A stretch of 64,000 bases of DNA from Virgibacillus siamensis. Its GTDB lineage: Bacteria > Bacillota > Bacilli > Bacillales > Amphibacillaceae. The stretch covers positions 310,001-374,000 of the forward strand of contig NZ_FUIH01000007.1 in the NCBI RefSeq assembly GCF_900162695.1, given 5' to 3'. Position numbers and translations under genes: made by a program. How positions within the stretch are numbered: the stretch's first letter is position 1; the number at the start of each line of letters is the position of its first letter. Shown piece by piece: positions 26,019 through 34,881 of this stretch. Under the pieces are notes generated by a model. The model was given only the letters and a program-made list of their open reading frames with translations, had not been told where the DNA came from and ran no database searches.

Positions 26019-26801
26019 ATGGGGAAGATGAAACCGGCGGCTGTAATTGTGATAGGTGGGTTTTTATTTATGCTGCTCGGATGCAGCCAATCCGCATTAC
26101 CTGCCCAGGCGGTTTCCGGTAAACAGACAACTTTTGAAGCGAAAGACAGGATACGATTTGAAAAACTTATGCATGAGCCAAAAAAAGAGGTGAAATCGAT
26201 GACTGACGATCAGTCTGTTTCCAAAACAGTACTGGACGTTCCATTGATTAATCAAATGGCCCCACCACAAATTTATAACGGGTGTGAGGTTACCAGCCTG
26301 GCGATGGTATTAAATTATCACGATTACAACGTCACGAAATCAGAACTTGCCAACCAAATTCCCCGTGTTCCATTAACCTATGAAAATGGACTGAAAGGGA
26401 ATCCAAACAAGGGATTTGTTGGTGACATGGAAGACGGACCGGGGCTTACTGTTTATCATGGCCCAATTTATAACCTTGCTGCTAATTATGCCGGAAGCAA
26501 GGCTGTTGATTTGACCGGTAAACCGGCTGAAGTTATTTTTCAGTATGTTGCAGAGGGCATGCCGGTATGGGTTATTACAACAACTAACAGTGTGCCGGTA
26601 AACAATTTTCAGACATGGAATACACCATCAGGTAAAATGGAAGTTACATTTAGTGTACATAGCGTTGTTGTTACAGGATTTGATGAAAATCATGTATATA
26701 TCAATAACCCTTATGGATCAAAAAACCAGCAGTTGTCAAAGGAAAACTTTATAGCAGCATGGGAGCAAATGGGAAGCCAGGCGGTCACCATCAAAAATTA
26801 G
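26019..26801 (+). CDS. C39-like peptidase-fold lipoprotein
   Basis: A 260-residue protein with a lipoprotein signal (GGFLFMLLGC, cysteine near residue 24). The C39_2 domain begins DVPLINQMAPPQIYNGCEVTSLAMVLNYH with the catalytic Cys. The later VHSVVVTGFDENHVYINNPYG provides the His and the Asn/Asp. It would sit on the outer face of the membrane. Such proteins are papain-like hydrolases of unknown substrate. GGGGGGACATC precedes ATG 26019. Confidence 0.8.
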   Translation: MGKMKPAAVIVIGGFLFMLLGCSQSALPAQAVSGKQTTFEAKDRIRFEKLMHEPKKEVKSMTDDQSVSKTVLDVPLINQMAPPQIYNGCEVTSLAMVLNYHDYNVTKSELANQIPRVPLTYENGLKGNPNKGFVGDMEDGPGLTVYHGPIYNLAANYAGSKAVDLTGKPAEVIFQYVAEGMPVWVITTTNSVPVNNFQTWNTPSGKMEVTFSVHSVVVTGFDENHVYINNPYGSKNQQLSKENFIAAWEQMGSQAVTIKN

Positions 26802-26873
26802 TATTCGTTTTCCTTGTTGGATTTCAGGGTAATAATAGGTATGGACATGGATCGGAAAAGAGGGGTGCAGCAT

Positions 26874-27632
26874 ATGAGGTATGGAATCGTAACAGGAGTG
26901 TCAAAGGGGTTAGGTGAATCCGTTGCAAAAATATTAATGGAAGCAGGTATTCATGTAATTGGTATTTCGCGCAGTATAAATGATTCCCTGAACGAAATAG
27001 CCCGGCAAAATAATGTCTCGTTTCATCATTTTACGTGTGACCTGGGAGATGTGGATGCCATTGAGGAGACGTTCGGGCATATGAGCAGCCTGATTTTTTC
27101 AGAAGAACCTTCGTCGGTTTATCTGGTTAATAATGCGGCAGTGCTTGACCCCATTGACAAGTCTATGAATCTTGACAGTCATGGGCTTGCTTATCACGTA
27201 AAGGTGAATTCACTTGCGCCGATGGTTTTGACAAATCTGTTTTTGGAAAAGGCAACCGAAAAAGATGTGCCGTTGATTGGGGCAACTATAACTTCTGGTG
27301 CAGCTGAACGGCCAGTTTATGGCTGGAGTGCGTATTGCTCTACAAAAGCGAGTATTAATATGTACACGAAGACAGCAGCACTGGAGCAGGATGAACTGAA
27401 AACACGGAATAAAGTGATTGCATTCAGTCCCGGAGTCATGGATACACAAATGCAGGAAAAGATCCGGGCCAGCAATAAAGATGAATTCATTGAAGTGGAC
27501 ACGTTCAAAGGTTATAAAAATAAAAACTTGCTGAAAGATACAGATGCGATCGGTGGGGTTCTTGTTGATATTTTAACCGATGAATCAAGTGTTGAGAATG
27601 GTAAAATTTATAATGTAAAAGATTATTTTTAA
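26874..27632 (+). CDS. Short-chain dehydrogenase, benzil reductase (YueD) type
   Basis: A 252-residue Rossmann-fold oxidoreductase. TGVSKGLGESVA is the NADP-binding glycine motif, LVNNAAVLDPI the NNAG-type motif, and SGAAERPVYGWSAYCSTKAS holds the catalytic Ser, Tyr and Lys. The C-terminal FSPGVMDTQMQ and NGKIYNVKDYF match (S)-benzoin-forming benzil reductase YueD of B. subtilis. The physiological substrate is unknown. ATG 26874 follows AGAGGGGTG. Confidence 0.82.
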   Translation: MRYGIVTGVSKGLGESVAKILMEAGIHVIGISRSINDSLNEIARQNNVSFHHFTCDLGDVDAIEETFGHMSSLIFSEEPSSVYLVNNAAVLDPIDKSMNLDSHGLAYHVKVNSLAPMVLTNLFLEKATEKDVPLIGATITSGAAERPVYGWSAYCSTKASINMYTKTAALEQDELKTRNKVIAFSPGVMDTQMQEKIRASNKDEFIEVDTFKGYKNKNLLKDTDAIGGVLVDILTDESSVENGKIYNVKDYF

Positions 27633-27676
27633 ATGTTCTATATAGTCATTCGCCCTCCCAACTAATAGTTCAGGAG

Positions 27677-27685
27677 CATAGTTTA
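27677..27685 (+). promoter_or_regulatory. Candidate mother-cell sigma-E/K -10 box
   Basis: CATAGTTTA matches the CATANNNTA -10 of sigma-E/sigma-K and lies 29 bp before the start of a YjcZ-type spore peptide. The -35 is not clear. TCAGGA and TCCTGA flank it as an inverted repeat. Confidence 0.4.
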
Positions 27686-27714
27686 TAATGATCCTGAAAT
27701 ATAGGAGGGATATT

Positions 27715-27831
27715 ATGGGTGAAAGTTATGGCCACGGCGGATCAGGTTTTGCGCTGATTGTCGTATTGTTTATTTTGCTGATCATAGTTGGTACTGCTTA
27801 TACAGGCGGTTATGGCTACGGAGGCTATTAA
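27715..27831 (+). CDS. YjcZ/SscA-type sporulation peptide
   Basis: A 38-residue peptide read directly from the bases: MGESYGHGGSG, then a hydrophobic stretch FALIVVLFILLIIVGTAY, then GGYGYGGY. The Gly/Tyr-rich ends around one membrane helix are typical of the YjcZ family, small spore-coat or spore-membrane proteins of Bacilli. TATAGGAGGG precedes the ATG by five bases and a terminator follows at once. Confidence 0.8.
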   Translation: MGESYGHGGSGFALIVVLFILLIIVGTAYTGGYGYGGY

Positions 27832-27837
27832 ATGAAT

Positions 27838-27873
27838 GAAAATGCAGAGGGGCAGATGCTTCTCTGCATTTTC
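27838..27873 (+). terminator. Terminator of the YjcZ-type gene
   Basis: GAAAATGCAGAG pairs with CTCTGCATTTTC around GGGCAGATGCTT. Confidence 0.8.
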
Positions 27874-27946
27874 GTTTGACATAGATTATATTTTAACTGC
27901 ATCCGTGGAATAAAGGCTTGTATAGGTGGCAGGCAGCAGCTGGGGC

Positions 27947-28090
27947 TTTTCAGCGGAATTGTCGTTTGTTCAGCGCAATTTGGTTTTTGTTCAGCGGGGA
28001 GTGCTAGTTTGTTCAGCGCGATTTGGGAATTCTTCAGCGAAAAAGCCAATTCGTTCAGCGCAATTTGAGATTTCTTCAGCGGAACTGCTT
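27947..28090. repeat. Intergenic array 2: seven ~21-bp units, core TTCAGCGSAA
   Basis: The CAGCG core starts at 27951, 27971, 27992, 28014, 28035, 28056 and 28077; spacings are 20, 21, 22, 21, 21 and 21 bp. Units alternate: copies 2, 4 and 6 read CAGCGCAATTTG or CAGCGCGATTTG, and copies 1, 3, 5 and 7 read CAGCGG or CAGCGA. A 42-bp higher-order unit is therefore visible. A minus-strand frame stays open, but the 20- and 22-bp steps shift its heptad pattern. It lies between the YjcZ gene and map. Confidence 0.8.
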
Positions 28091-28243
28091 TTCTTCCCGC
28101 GTTAGCCGATTTAGGGGATAGCACAGCCTTTCCTATATAATTAGTTAATGTTCCAAAGTACCCTGACTCTCATTTTGACCCGAATTTATGGTACACTTTA
28201 AGTTGAGACTATATGTTAAGTTTTTTTGAAAGGAAGTACAGTT

Positions 28244-28996
28244 ATGATAACACGAAAAAGTAAACGTGAAATTGAGAAAATGCGTGCAGCGGGTGATTTG
28301 CTCGTAAAATGTCATAAAGAGATTGCGAAAATGATTAAACCGGGAATCACTACGATGGAAATTGATACATTTGTGGAAAAGTTTTTGGCTGAACATGGAG
28401 CAACACCGGAACAAAAAGGGTTCAGCGGATATCCATATGCAATTTGTGCATCAATTAATGATGAAATCTGTCATGGTTTCCCACGCGAGGAGAAATTGCA
28501 AGATGGTGACATTGTTACAATTGATATGGTTGTGAACTTGAATGGCGGCTTAGCTGACTCGGCTTGGACCTATCCGGTTGGAAATATTGATGACAAAGCT
28601 AAAAAACTGCTGGAAGTATCCAAAGTATCCCTTGATAAAGGCATTGAACAAGCCCAGGCAGGGAGCAGAATCGGCGATATCGGGCACGCCATCCAAACAT
28701 ATGCGGAAGGGGAAGGTTTCGCCGTGGTACGTGACTTTACTGGTCATGGCATCGGACCGACCATTCACGAAGACCCGCATATTCCACATTTCGGACTGCC
28801 GAATAAAGGGGTTCGATTGAAAGAGGGAATGGTCATTACAATTGAACCGATGATTAATGAAGGAAGCTGGCAAAGTAAGATGGATTCCAACAACTGGACA
28901 GCACGCACGGTTGATAAAGGCCGTTCAGCGCAATACGAGCATACGGTTGTTGTTACCAAAGACGGTCCGGTATTGCTGACGGATCAGGATAACTAA
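28244..28996 (+). CDS. map: Type I methionine aminopeptidase
   Basis: A 250-residue pita-bread enzyme that removes the first methionine from nascent proteins. Metal ligands: Asp in VTIDMVVNLNGGLADSAWTY, Asp in the same loop, His in DFTGHGIG, Glu in ITIEPMINEG and Glu in QYEHTVVV. PYAICASINDEICHGFP contains the substrate-pocket histidine. ATG 28244 follows AAAGGAAG. This copy is outside the ribosomal-protein cluster and resembles the second MAP (YflG type) of Bacilli, though which paralogue it is cannot be settled here. Confidence 0.92.
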   Translation: MITRKSKREIEKMRAAGDLLVKCHKEIAKMIKPGITTMEIDTFVEKFLAEHGATPEQKGFSGYPYAICASINDEICHGFPREEKLQDGDIVTIDMVVNLNGGLADSAWTYPVGNIDDKAKKLLEVSKVSLDKGIEQAQAGSRIGDIGHAIQTYAEGEGFAVVRDFTGHGIGPTIHEDPHIPHFGLPNKGVRLKEGMVITIEPMINEGSWQSKMDSNNWTARTVDKGRSAQYEHTVVVTKDGPVLLTDQDN

Positions 28997-29017
28997 TGTA
29001 TATAAGATTATATCCAT

Positions 29018-29050
29018 AATGAAAAATCCCCATTTAGGGGATTTTTCATT
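29018..29050. terminator. Bidirectional terminator map / NhaC-family gene
   Basis: AATGAAAAATCCCC pairs with GGGGATTTTTCATT. It overlaps the stop codon of the convergent gene. Confidence 0.9.
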
Positions 29051-30410
29051 ATCGCAGTGCCTTGCCGCCAAAGATAATCGTTATAATCGGACTTAGCAGA
29101 CAGAAAAAGGCGAATGGCAAATATGTGAGCACTGGTACGCCAAGAACATCTGCAATAAATACACCGCAAACACTCCAAGGAACAAGTGGATTTATGACAG
29201 TCCCGGCATCCTCAAGTGTTCTGGAGAGGACTTTGTTTGGCAGTCTGGCATCTTTATACATGCCTTTATATGTTTCCCCTGTTAACATGATGGAAAGGTA
29301 TTGCTCCCCGATTAACACATTCACACCAATTGCTGTAAATGCAGTTGATATAATAATTGCCCGAATACTGTGCAGTTTTTCCTGAAGCGCGGACAACATC
29401 GCAGGGACAATGCCGGTTACGAAAAGCAGACCGCCGAATCCCAATGCTAAAATAACCAATGAAATGGTGAACAGCATACTATTAATACCACCTTTTGTCA
29501 GCAGGCTGTTGACGGGTTCAAAATCGGTTGAAGCCGTATATCCATTAAACCAGATGGACCAGATGCCGGACCAGGATAGCCCGCTTGTGACACCAGCGAG
29601 TAATGTTGCAACTAAACTGGTAATTGCCAGCGAAATAAATGCTGGAACTTTAAAAAATGTCATCACTACAAGAACGATAAGTGGAATCCATGATGTCCAG
29701 TGAATCAGTCCGGTTTCTGCCAGTGCGGTTTGGTATGATGCAAGGTTTTGAATGGAAGCTGATTCATCCGGTGATAAAATACAAAACAAAATAAACGAAA
29801 TGATGAACGCTGGTATTGTTGTCAGGCTCATATGTTTGATATGGTCAAATAGATCAACCTTGACAATGGTGGATGCCAGATTAGTCGTATCAGATAACGG
29901 AGACATTTTATCACCAAAGAAAGCCCCGGATACGATTGCACCAGCTGTTATAGCCATCGAAGCATCCATCGCTCCAGCCATACCGATAAACGCTACACCA
30001 ATTGTTGCAGTAGTTGTTAATGAACTGCCAAGCGAAACACCTGCAAGGGAAGTAACTGCAAAAACAATTGCATAAAACCAAGTACCGCCTATGAGTGAAA
30101 ATCCAGTATTAATTAATGCAGGAATGGTACCACTGATCATCCAGCTGCTGATAAGTACACCAATCAGCAAAAAAAGAAAGATTGCACCCATACCGGATTT
30201 TGCGCCGGCAGTCATTCCTTCCTCCAAATCTTTAAAAGAAATACCTTTGATTAATCCGTACAGCACCAGCAAGAATACTGCTATCAGAATTGGAATGTGC
30301 GGGGAAGTTCCCAGGCCAATTAGAAAATAACTGATAAGGCTGATTGTAACAATAAAAAATATAATAGATTCCGTTAATGATGGATTATGTTTTGGGCTGA
30401 TTGGAAACAT
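29049..30410 (-). CDS. NhaC-family transporter under a tyrosine T-box (predicted tyrosine transporter)
   Basis: A 453-residue membrane protein with about 12 helices. GVSLGSSLTTTATIGVAFIGMA and SGAFFGDKMSPLSDTTNLAS are hallmark motifs of the NhaC Na+/H+ antiporter family. The gene is preceded by a complete T-box leader whose specifier triplet reads TAC (Tyr). T-box-controlled NhaC/YheL-like proteins have been predicted to be tyrosine transporters in comparative studies of T-box regulons. Export or import of Na+ with an amino acid would fit. On the T-box evidence I prefer amino-acid transport over simple Na+/H+ exchange. Confidence 0.85.
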   Translation of the reverse strand: MFPISPKHNPSLTESIIFFIVTISLISYFLIGLGTSPHIPILIAVFLLVLYGLIKGISFKDLEEGMTAGAKSGMGAIFLFLLIGVLISSWMISGTIPALINTGFSLIGGTWFYAIVFAVTSLAGVSLGSSLTTTATIGVAFIGMAGAMDASMAITAGAIVSGAFFGDKMSPLSDTTNLASTIVKVDLFDHIKHMSLTTIPAFIISFILFCILSPDESASIQNLASYQTALAETGLIHWTSWIPLIVLVVMTFFKVPAFISLAITSLVATLLAGVTSGLSWSGIWSIWFNGYTASTDFEPVNSLLTKGGINSMLFTISLVILALGFGGLLFVTGIVPAMLSALQEKLHSIRAIIISTAFTAIGVNVLIGEQYLSIMLTGETYKGMYKDARLPNKVLSRTLEDAGTVINPLVPWSVCGVFIADVLGVPVLTYLPFAFFCLLSPIITIIFGGKALR

Positions 30411-30437
30411 GTATGATCCCCTCCTGTTGTATAAATA

Positions 30438-30669
30438 AAAAAAGCTCCATCCCTAAATAGGGACGAAGCTTTGACTCCGCGTTACCACCCTGATTGATGA
30501 GCTTTATTATTTTCTAGGCTCATCCACTTGATAAGAGAATTCCGGCTTAAACCGAATGTGTAATTCAAAATAATTCTGCCAGAGTTTTCACCAGCCACTC
30601 TGTCTCTTACCACTGCAGGAAATTAATTTTACTTCGCATTCCCGGAAAGGATATTCAGTTCAAATAATT
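30438..30669 (-). ncRNA. T-box leader RNA, tyrosine specifier
   Basis: Read on the minus strand, Stem I starts at about 30640 with CCGGGAATG, a CGAAGTA S-turn strand, AAGAGACAGAGTGGCTGGTGAAAAC apical loops and the returning strand AATTATTTTGAATTACACATTCGG. The specifier loop GAATTACA gives TAC at 30560-30562 opposite AGTA. The 14-base T-box GGGTGGTAACGCGG lies at 30478-30491. The terminator AAAGCTTCGTCCCTATTT...AGGGATGGAGCTTTTTTT follows at 30438-30473. Uncharged tRNA-Tyr would stabilise the antiterminator. Confidence 0.9.
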
Positions 30670-30675
30670 AGTTTG

Positions 30676-30705
30676 ACTATACATGTTATTTTCGGCTTTT
30701 GTCAA
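30676..30705 (-). promoter_or_regulatory. Promoter of the T-box leader
   Basis: On the minus strand: TTGACA (30705-30700), an 18-bp spacer and TATAGT (30681-30676). Confidence 0.75.
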
Positions 30706-30793
30706 TGATTAAATGATCGAAAACCAAACACTTTGTAAAAATGCTTTTATAAGTTATAATTATTTAAATTTTTAAATTAGAGGTGTAATACAG

Positions 30794-31519
30794 ATGACCT
30801 TACATACAGCAGAAAAAAATCCACCATCTTCTAAATACATGATCCGAAAAGGTGCTGCAGTCGGGTTCCCGATTATGCTGGGGTATATGCCGATTGCGAT
30901 TACCTATGGTGTTCTTGCAAAACAAGCGGGGATGACATTGACGGAATTGACGATGATGAGTGTACTTGTGTTTGCCGGGGCAAGTCAATTTATGGGGGCA
31001 AATATGATCGCTGTCGGAGCAGGTGCTGTTGAAATTATTGTAGCAACATTTGTGCTTAATTTCCGTCATTTTGTGATGAGTCTTTCCTTTATGAACCGGC
31101 TAAGGGGTATTGGACTAAAGTGGAAAGTTCCTTTATCATTGGGATTGACTGATGAAACGTTTGCAGTATCCGCTTTGCACCCGAATGAAGCAAAATTGGA
31201 AAAAGGTCCGCTTTTTTACGGATCGCTTATTTTAACGGCTTATTTCTCCTGGATTTTCGGATCGTTCCTTGGCGGGGTTCTTGGCGAAATTATTCCGGAA
31301 CAACTGAGTCAAAGCATGGGAATTGCTTTATATGCCATGTTTATCGGTCTTCTTGTGCCATCCGTGAAAAAAGAGTGGCGAATCGGCTTGATTGCGGTTA
31401 TTGCCATGCTCATTAATACCATCTTTAGTCAGTTTATGAGCGATGGGTGGGCCATTGTGTTTGGAACAGTATTAGGTGGTCTGAGCGGGGTTTTTCTGTT
31501 GAAGGAGGAACAGTCATGA
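30794..31519 (+). CDS. azlC: AzlC-family amino-acid exporter, large subunit
   Basis: A 241-residue membrane protein with seven to eight helices. GFPIMLGYMPIAITYGVLAKQAGMT and VFAGASQFMGANMIAVGA are family signatures, as is NFRHFVMSLSF. With the small AzlD partner it exports branched-chain amino acids or analogues. It ends in an ATGA overlap with azlD, so the pair is translationally coupled. No azlB-type regulator is adjacent. Confidence 0.9.
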   Translation: MTLHTAEKNPPSSKYMIRKGAAVGFPIMLGYMPIAITYGVLAKQAGMTLTELTMMSVLVFAGASQFMGANMIAVGAGAVEIIVATFVLNFRHFVMSLSFMNRLRGIGLKWKVPLSLGLTDETFAVSALHPNEAKLEKGPLFYGSLILTAYFSWIFGSFLGGVLGEIIPEQLSQSMGIALYAMFIGLLVPSVKKEWRIGLIAVIAMLINTIFSQFMSDGWAIVFGTVLGGLSGVFLLKEEQS

Positions 31520-31809
31520 TTATCGCGATTATTATTGGAATGGCACTTGTTACTATGATACCGAGAGCAGTCCCTGCGTTTATTGTCGACAAATTGCAGT
31601 TTCATGATTGGGTAAATCGCTGGCTGAATGCAATTCCATTCGCAGCTTTGGGGGCATTGATTTTCCCCGGGATATTATACGTGAAACCGGAGCATCCGCA
31701 TATAGGTCTGCTTGGCGGACTGGTTGCAGCGGTCTTGGCGTATTTTGGATTAAATGTAGTATTAGCGGTAACGGGAGCGATTGCGACTGTATTTCTTTTT
31801 ACTATGTAA
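31516..31809 (+). CDS. azlD: AzlD-family small subunit
   Basis: A 97-residue protein with three to four helices. TMIPRAVPAFIVDKLQFHDWVNRWLNAIPFAALGALIFPG is the AzlD signature. ATG 31516 overlaps the azlC stop by four bases, with GAAGGAGG nine bases upstream inside azlC. It is required with AzlC for transport. Confidence 0.9.
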   Translation: MIIAIIIGMALVTMIPRAVPAFIVDKLQFHDWVNRWLNAIPFAALGALIFPGILYVKPEHPHIGLLGGLVAAVLAYFGLNVVLAVTGAIATVFLFTM

Positions 31810-31850
31810 ACAGAGCAAAATGAAGATTGATTTTTTCAGGGGGGCAGGTC

Positions 31851-32381
31851 ATGTTTAAAGTTCGGAAAGCGAGTTATGAGGATGCAACGGCCATTGCAGA
31901 TATCCATGTAAGCAGTTGGAAGAGTACGTACACGGATTTGCTGGATGAAAAAGATTTATCAAATATTACATATGAAAACCGCCGGGCACTTTGGGAAACC
32001 GTTTTACGAATGCAAAAAAAGGAACAACTAACGTTTGTTATTCATAATGAAGAAAAAATTGTGGGATTTATATCCGGCGGTCCGGAACGCACGAAACGTT
32101 TTAATTATGACGGTGAGATTTATACGATTTATCTGCTGGATGAATTTCAGAAGCTTGGACTTGGAACGAGGCTGTTGAAGGTTTTCAGCGAGGGTATGAA
32201 AGAAATCGGCTATCAATCCATACTTGTCTGGATTTTGACACAGAATCCTTCCAGCCGATTTTATGAACGATACCAAGCCCAGCCTGTCGGGGAAGAAGTA
32301 TCGACTATCGGTGAAGGAACCTATCAGGAAACTGCCTATGGCTGGGATAATATTGATCAATTACTGAAAAATCTGCCCTGA
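31851..32381 (+). CDS. GNAT-family N-acetyltransferase
   Basis: A 176-residue protein. VRKASYEDATAIADIHVSSWKSTY opens the fold and YLLDEFQKLGLGTRLLKVFSEGMKEIGY contains the acetyl-CoA loop (QxxGxG as QKLGLG). The substrate is not predictable. ATG 31851 follows AGGGGGGCAG. It lies 41 bp after azlD and ends in a terminator, so it may be the third gene of that operon. Confidence 0.85.
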   Translation: MFKVRKASYEDATAIADIHVSSWKSTYTDLLDEKDLSNITYENRRALWETVLRMQKKEQLTFVIHNEEKIVGFISGGPERTKRFNYDGEIYTIYLLDEFQKLGLGTRLLKVFSEGMKEIGYQSILVWILTQNPSSRFYERYQAQPVGEEVSTIGEGTYQETAYGWDNIDQLLKNLP

Positions 32382-32397
32382 TAAGGCAGATTTTTTT
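32367..32397. terminator. Bidirectional terminator GNAT gene / mneP
   Basis: AAAAATCTGCC pairs with GGCAGATTTTTTT around CTGATAA. Confidence 0.85.
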
Positions 32398-33262
32398 ATT
32401 CGTACGGCTCAATATGAATTTGAGCATGGGTAATATTATGTTTTTTCCAGAGCAGGGTTTCGATTTTTTCTGTAATTGCGTGGCCTTCCCGGACATTTAA
32501 TTCAGGATTGACCAGAATGGTGATATCAATAAATTCGTAGTTACCATGAATTCTTCCTTTCACATCAACCACTTTTTTAACACCCTGAACCTTCACAATG
32601 CTTTCCTTAATCTTATCTATCTGTTTTTCATCGAACCCATCTGTTAAGGTATGGGTTGAATCCTTAAATATATCCCATGCAGTTTTACAAATAATAATGC
32701 CAACGATAAAACCAGCCATCGGGTCTAGCCAAAAGACACCGAATTGTGCGCCGAAAATCCCTATAAATGCGCCAATACTGACTAATGCATCGGAACGATT
32801 ATCCTGGGCTGCAGCATAAAGGGAACTGCTGCCAACCTTCTCGGACAGTGATTTGTTATAGCGATAAACAAAGTACATGACAATTGCACCGCCAAGTGCT
32901 GTCCACGCTGTCAGCATATTTGGCTCTGACGTTTCATGAGTAACGATTTTACCAAATGTATCAATAATAACCTGAAATCCAACCATCATCATGATAAATG
33001 CTGCAAACATGGAAGCGACTGTCTCAGCCCGGTAATGACCATAGTGGTGGTTTTCATCAGGTGGCTTTCTTGAAATTTTTAATCCAACCAATACAGCTAT
33101 GGAAGCAATAACATCAGTGGAGTTATTTAATCCATCGGCCCGCAATGCCTCTGAATTTCCAGTATATGCAACAATCAGTTTTACTACTGAAAGCAAAATG
33201 TATGCACCAATACTGATCCATGCACCCTTTTCTCCTTTTTTTAAATTATCTGCATGATCCAT
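32396..33262 (-). CDS. mneP: CDF-family manganese exporter (MneP-like)
   Basis: A 288-residue cation diffusion facilitator. Six helices occupy residues ~15-205 with metal-site motifs ADGLNNSTDVIAS (helix 2) and DNRSDALVSIGAFIG (helix 5). The cytoplasmic ferredoxin-like dimer domain follows at ~210-288. The N-terminus KKGEKGAWISIGAYILLSVVKLIVAY is very close to MneP/YeaB of B. subtilis, a manganese efflux protein under MntR. No clear MntR box was found upstream. Confidence 0.82.
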   Translation of the reverse strand: MDHADNLKKGEKGAWISIGAYILLSVVKLIVAYTGNSEALRADGLNNSTDVIASIAVLVGLKISRKPPDENHHYGHYRAETVASMFAAFIMMMVGFQVIIDTFGKIVTHETSEPNMLTAWTALGGAIVMYFVYRYNKSLSEKVGSSSLYAAAQDNRSDALVSIGAFIGIFGAQFGVFWLDPMAGFIVGIIICKTAWDIFKDSTHTLTDGFDEKQIDKIKESIVKVQGVKKVVDVKGRIHGNYEFIDITILVNPELNVREGHAITEKIETLLWKKHNITHAQIHIEPYE

Positions 33263-33584
33263 GAATAAGAGCCTCCAATTTTAATGATTGCAAACTTTTT
33301 GGCTGGTTTGATTTCAGCTATAACAGTCTATCAAAGGAATCGTTAGTGAGTCCAGAGAAACCTTTGAGCATGATATAAACTCTATTTCATGAATAAAATT
33401 AAGTTTCGCTTGTCCAACAATAAAAGCAATGGAATGAGAATAAATATTGACAGGTAGTGAATAGTAATTCTCAGCAGCTATTTTTATATGGCAGGGAAGA
33501 AAGTATCACTTAAGTACATCTGGTGCTTTTGCCATTAAAGATTGGTGACAAGCAAAAGTTTTCTAGTGAAGGAATGATTGTTTA
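33263..33584. other. 322-bp divergent intergenic region
   Basis: It separates mneP from the MFS gene. It contains TTGACA at 33447-33452 without a clear -10 at the right distance, inside an inverted repeat GAGAAT (33436-33441) / ATTCTC (33467-33472). No ORF with a ribosome site is seen. The dyad could be an operator for the MFS gene. Confidence 0.35.
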
Positions 33585-34814
33585 ATGTTCAAGCAGGGTG
33601 AAAAAAAGCAGGATTCACAGGAGAAACGTTGGGCCATTATATCGCTGTCATCGATTCCATTAATTATGACACTTGGGAACTCTATGCTGATTCCTATTTT
33701 ACCTGTAATGGAGAAGGAGTTGGATATAACCAAGCTTCAATCGAGTTACATCATAACGGTATATTCCATCGTTGCTATTTTTTTTATTCCATTGGCAGGA
33801 TTTTTATCAGACAGGTTTGGACGAAAAAAGGTTATTATCCCTGCGCTTATCATAACTGGGATTGGCGGGCTGGTTGCTGGCTGGGCATCGTACAAAATGG
33901 ATGCCCCCTTTATGTGGATTCTGATTGGAAGGATATTGCAGGGAATTGGTGCATCAGGTGCCGCTCCGATTGTAATGCCGCTTGTTGGCGATATTTTTCG
34001 CGATGACAAGGAGGCGAGTGCTACACTCGGGATAATCGAAACCTCCAACACAACGGGGAAAGTATTGAGTCCGATTCTTGGGGCAGTTCTTGCTGCGCTT
34101 GTTTGGTTTTTGCCATTCTTTTCGATTCCTGTTTTCTGTATAATTTCCGTATTTCTCGTAAGTTTTTTGGTAAAGAACAAAAAGAATAATGAAGAACATA
34201 CCAGTTTCGGTAAGTATTGGAACATGGCAAAAGATGCGCTGAAAGAACACGGACGATGGTTATGTGCTGTTTTTTTAATTGGTGCAATTCTGATGTTTAT
34301 TCTGTTTGGATTTTTATTTTATTTATCCAGTATTCTTGAGGAAAAATATGATTATAAAGGTATCTGGAAAGGGTTGCTGCTGGCGGTTCCTTTGCTGGCA
34401 TTGTCTATTGCCTCGTTTATTACAGGCCGCAAAATCAAGGATAATCTTATAAAGATGAAATGGATCACTTTTGTTGGCATAATATTTTCCGGTTGTGCCG
34501 TTGCGGTGATACCATTTATGGATCATCCTGTTTATCTGTTAACAATCTTTTTAATTTGTGGCACTGGAATAGGGATGGCATTACCATGTCTTGATGCACT
34601 TATAACAGAAAGCATGAAGAAGAATGTACGCGGTGTAATTACGTCCATCTACAGTGCAATGCGGTTTATCGGTGTTGCCTCCGGTCCGCCGGTTATTGCC
34701 TTGATGATGAAACAAAATATAATTTGGATGGTCAGTCTGCTTACGATTTTTGCCCTGGGTGCGGGAATACTTGCGTACCGGAACATTGATCCGGAATCAA
34801 GTCAACTTGAATGA
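33585..34814 (+). CDS. MFS drug-efflux-type transporter
   Basis: A 409-residue protein with 12 helices. MFS motif A is GFLSDRFGRKKVI (residues ~76-88), the helix-4 arginine region is ILIGRILQGIGASGAAPIVMPLVGDIF, and motif C resembles TTGKVLSPILGAVLAAL, a sign of a proton-coupled antiporter. A short cytosolic N-terminus of ~15 residues precedes helix 1. It resembles Bacillus DHA1 multidrug exporters; the substrate is unknown. AGTGAAGGAATG lies upstream of the ATG. Confidence 0.85.
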   Translation: MFKQGEKKQDSQEKRWAIISLSSIPLIMTLGNSMLIPILPVMEKELDITKLQSSYIITVYSIVAIFFIPLAGFLSDRFGRKKVIIPALIITGIGGLVAGWASYKMDAPFMWILIGRILQGIGASGAAPIVMPLVGDIFRDDKEASATLGIIETSNTTGKVLSPILGAVLAALVWFLPFFSIPVFCIISVFLVSFLVKNKKNNEEHTSFGKYWNMAKDALKEHGRWLCAVFLIGAILMFILFGFLFYLSSILEEKYDYKGIWKGLLLAVPLLALSIASFITGRKIKDNLIKMKWITFVGIIFSGCAVAVIPFMDHPVYLLTIFLICGTGIGMALPCLDALITESMKKNVRGVITSIYSAMRFIGVASGPPVIALMMKQNIIWMVSLLTIFALGAGILAYRNIDPESSQLE

Positions 34815-34881
34815 CTGCTTTTACTTGCAATTATTCTAAAAATTTAGGATAATAGAAAAAAGGAACAAGGGGGCATGTTCC

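Noticed and set aside
27828..28124. 98-codon minus-strand ORF with FSLKNSQIALNKLA heptads over array 2
   Set aside because: Heptads change register where spacings are 20 and 22 bp, and no start signal precedes it; taken as a by-product of the DNA repeat.
33746..34225. 159-codon minus-strand ORF inside the MFS gene
   Set aside because: Shadow of the MFS gene, no start signal.
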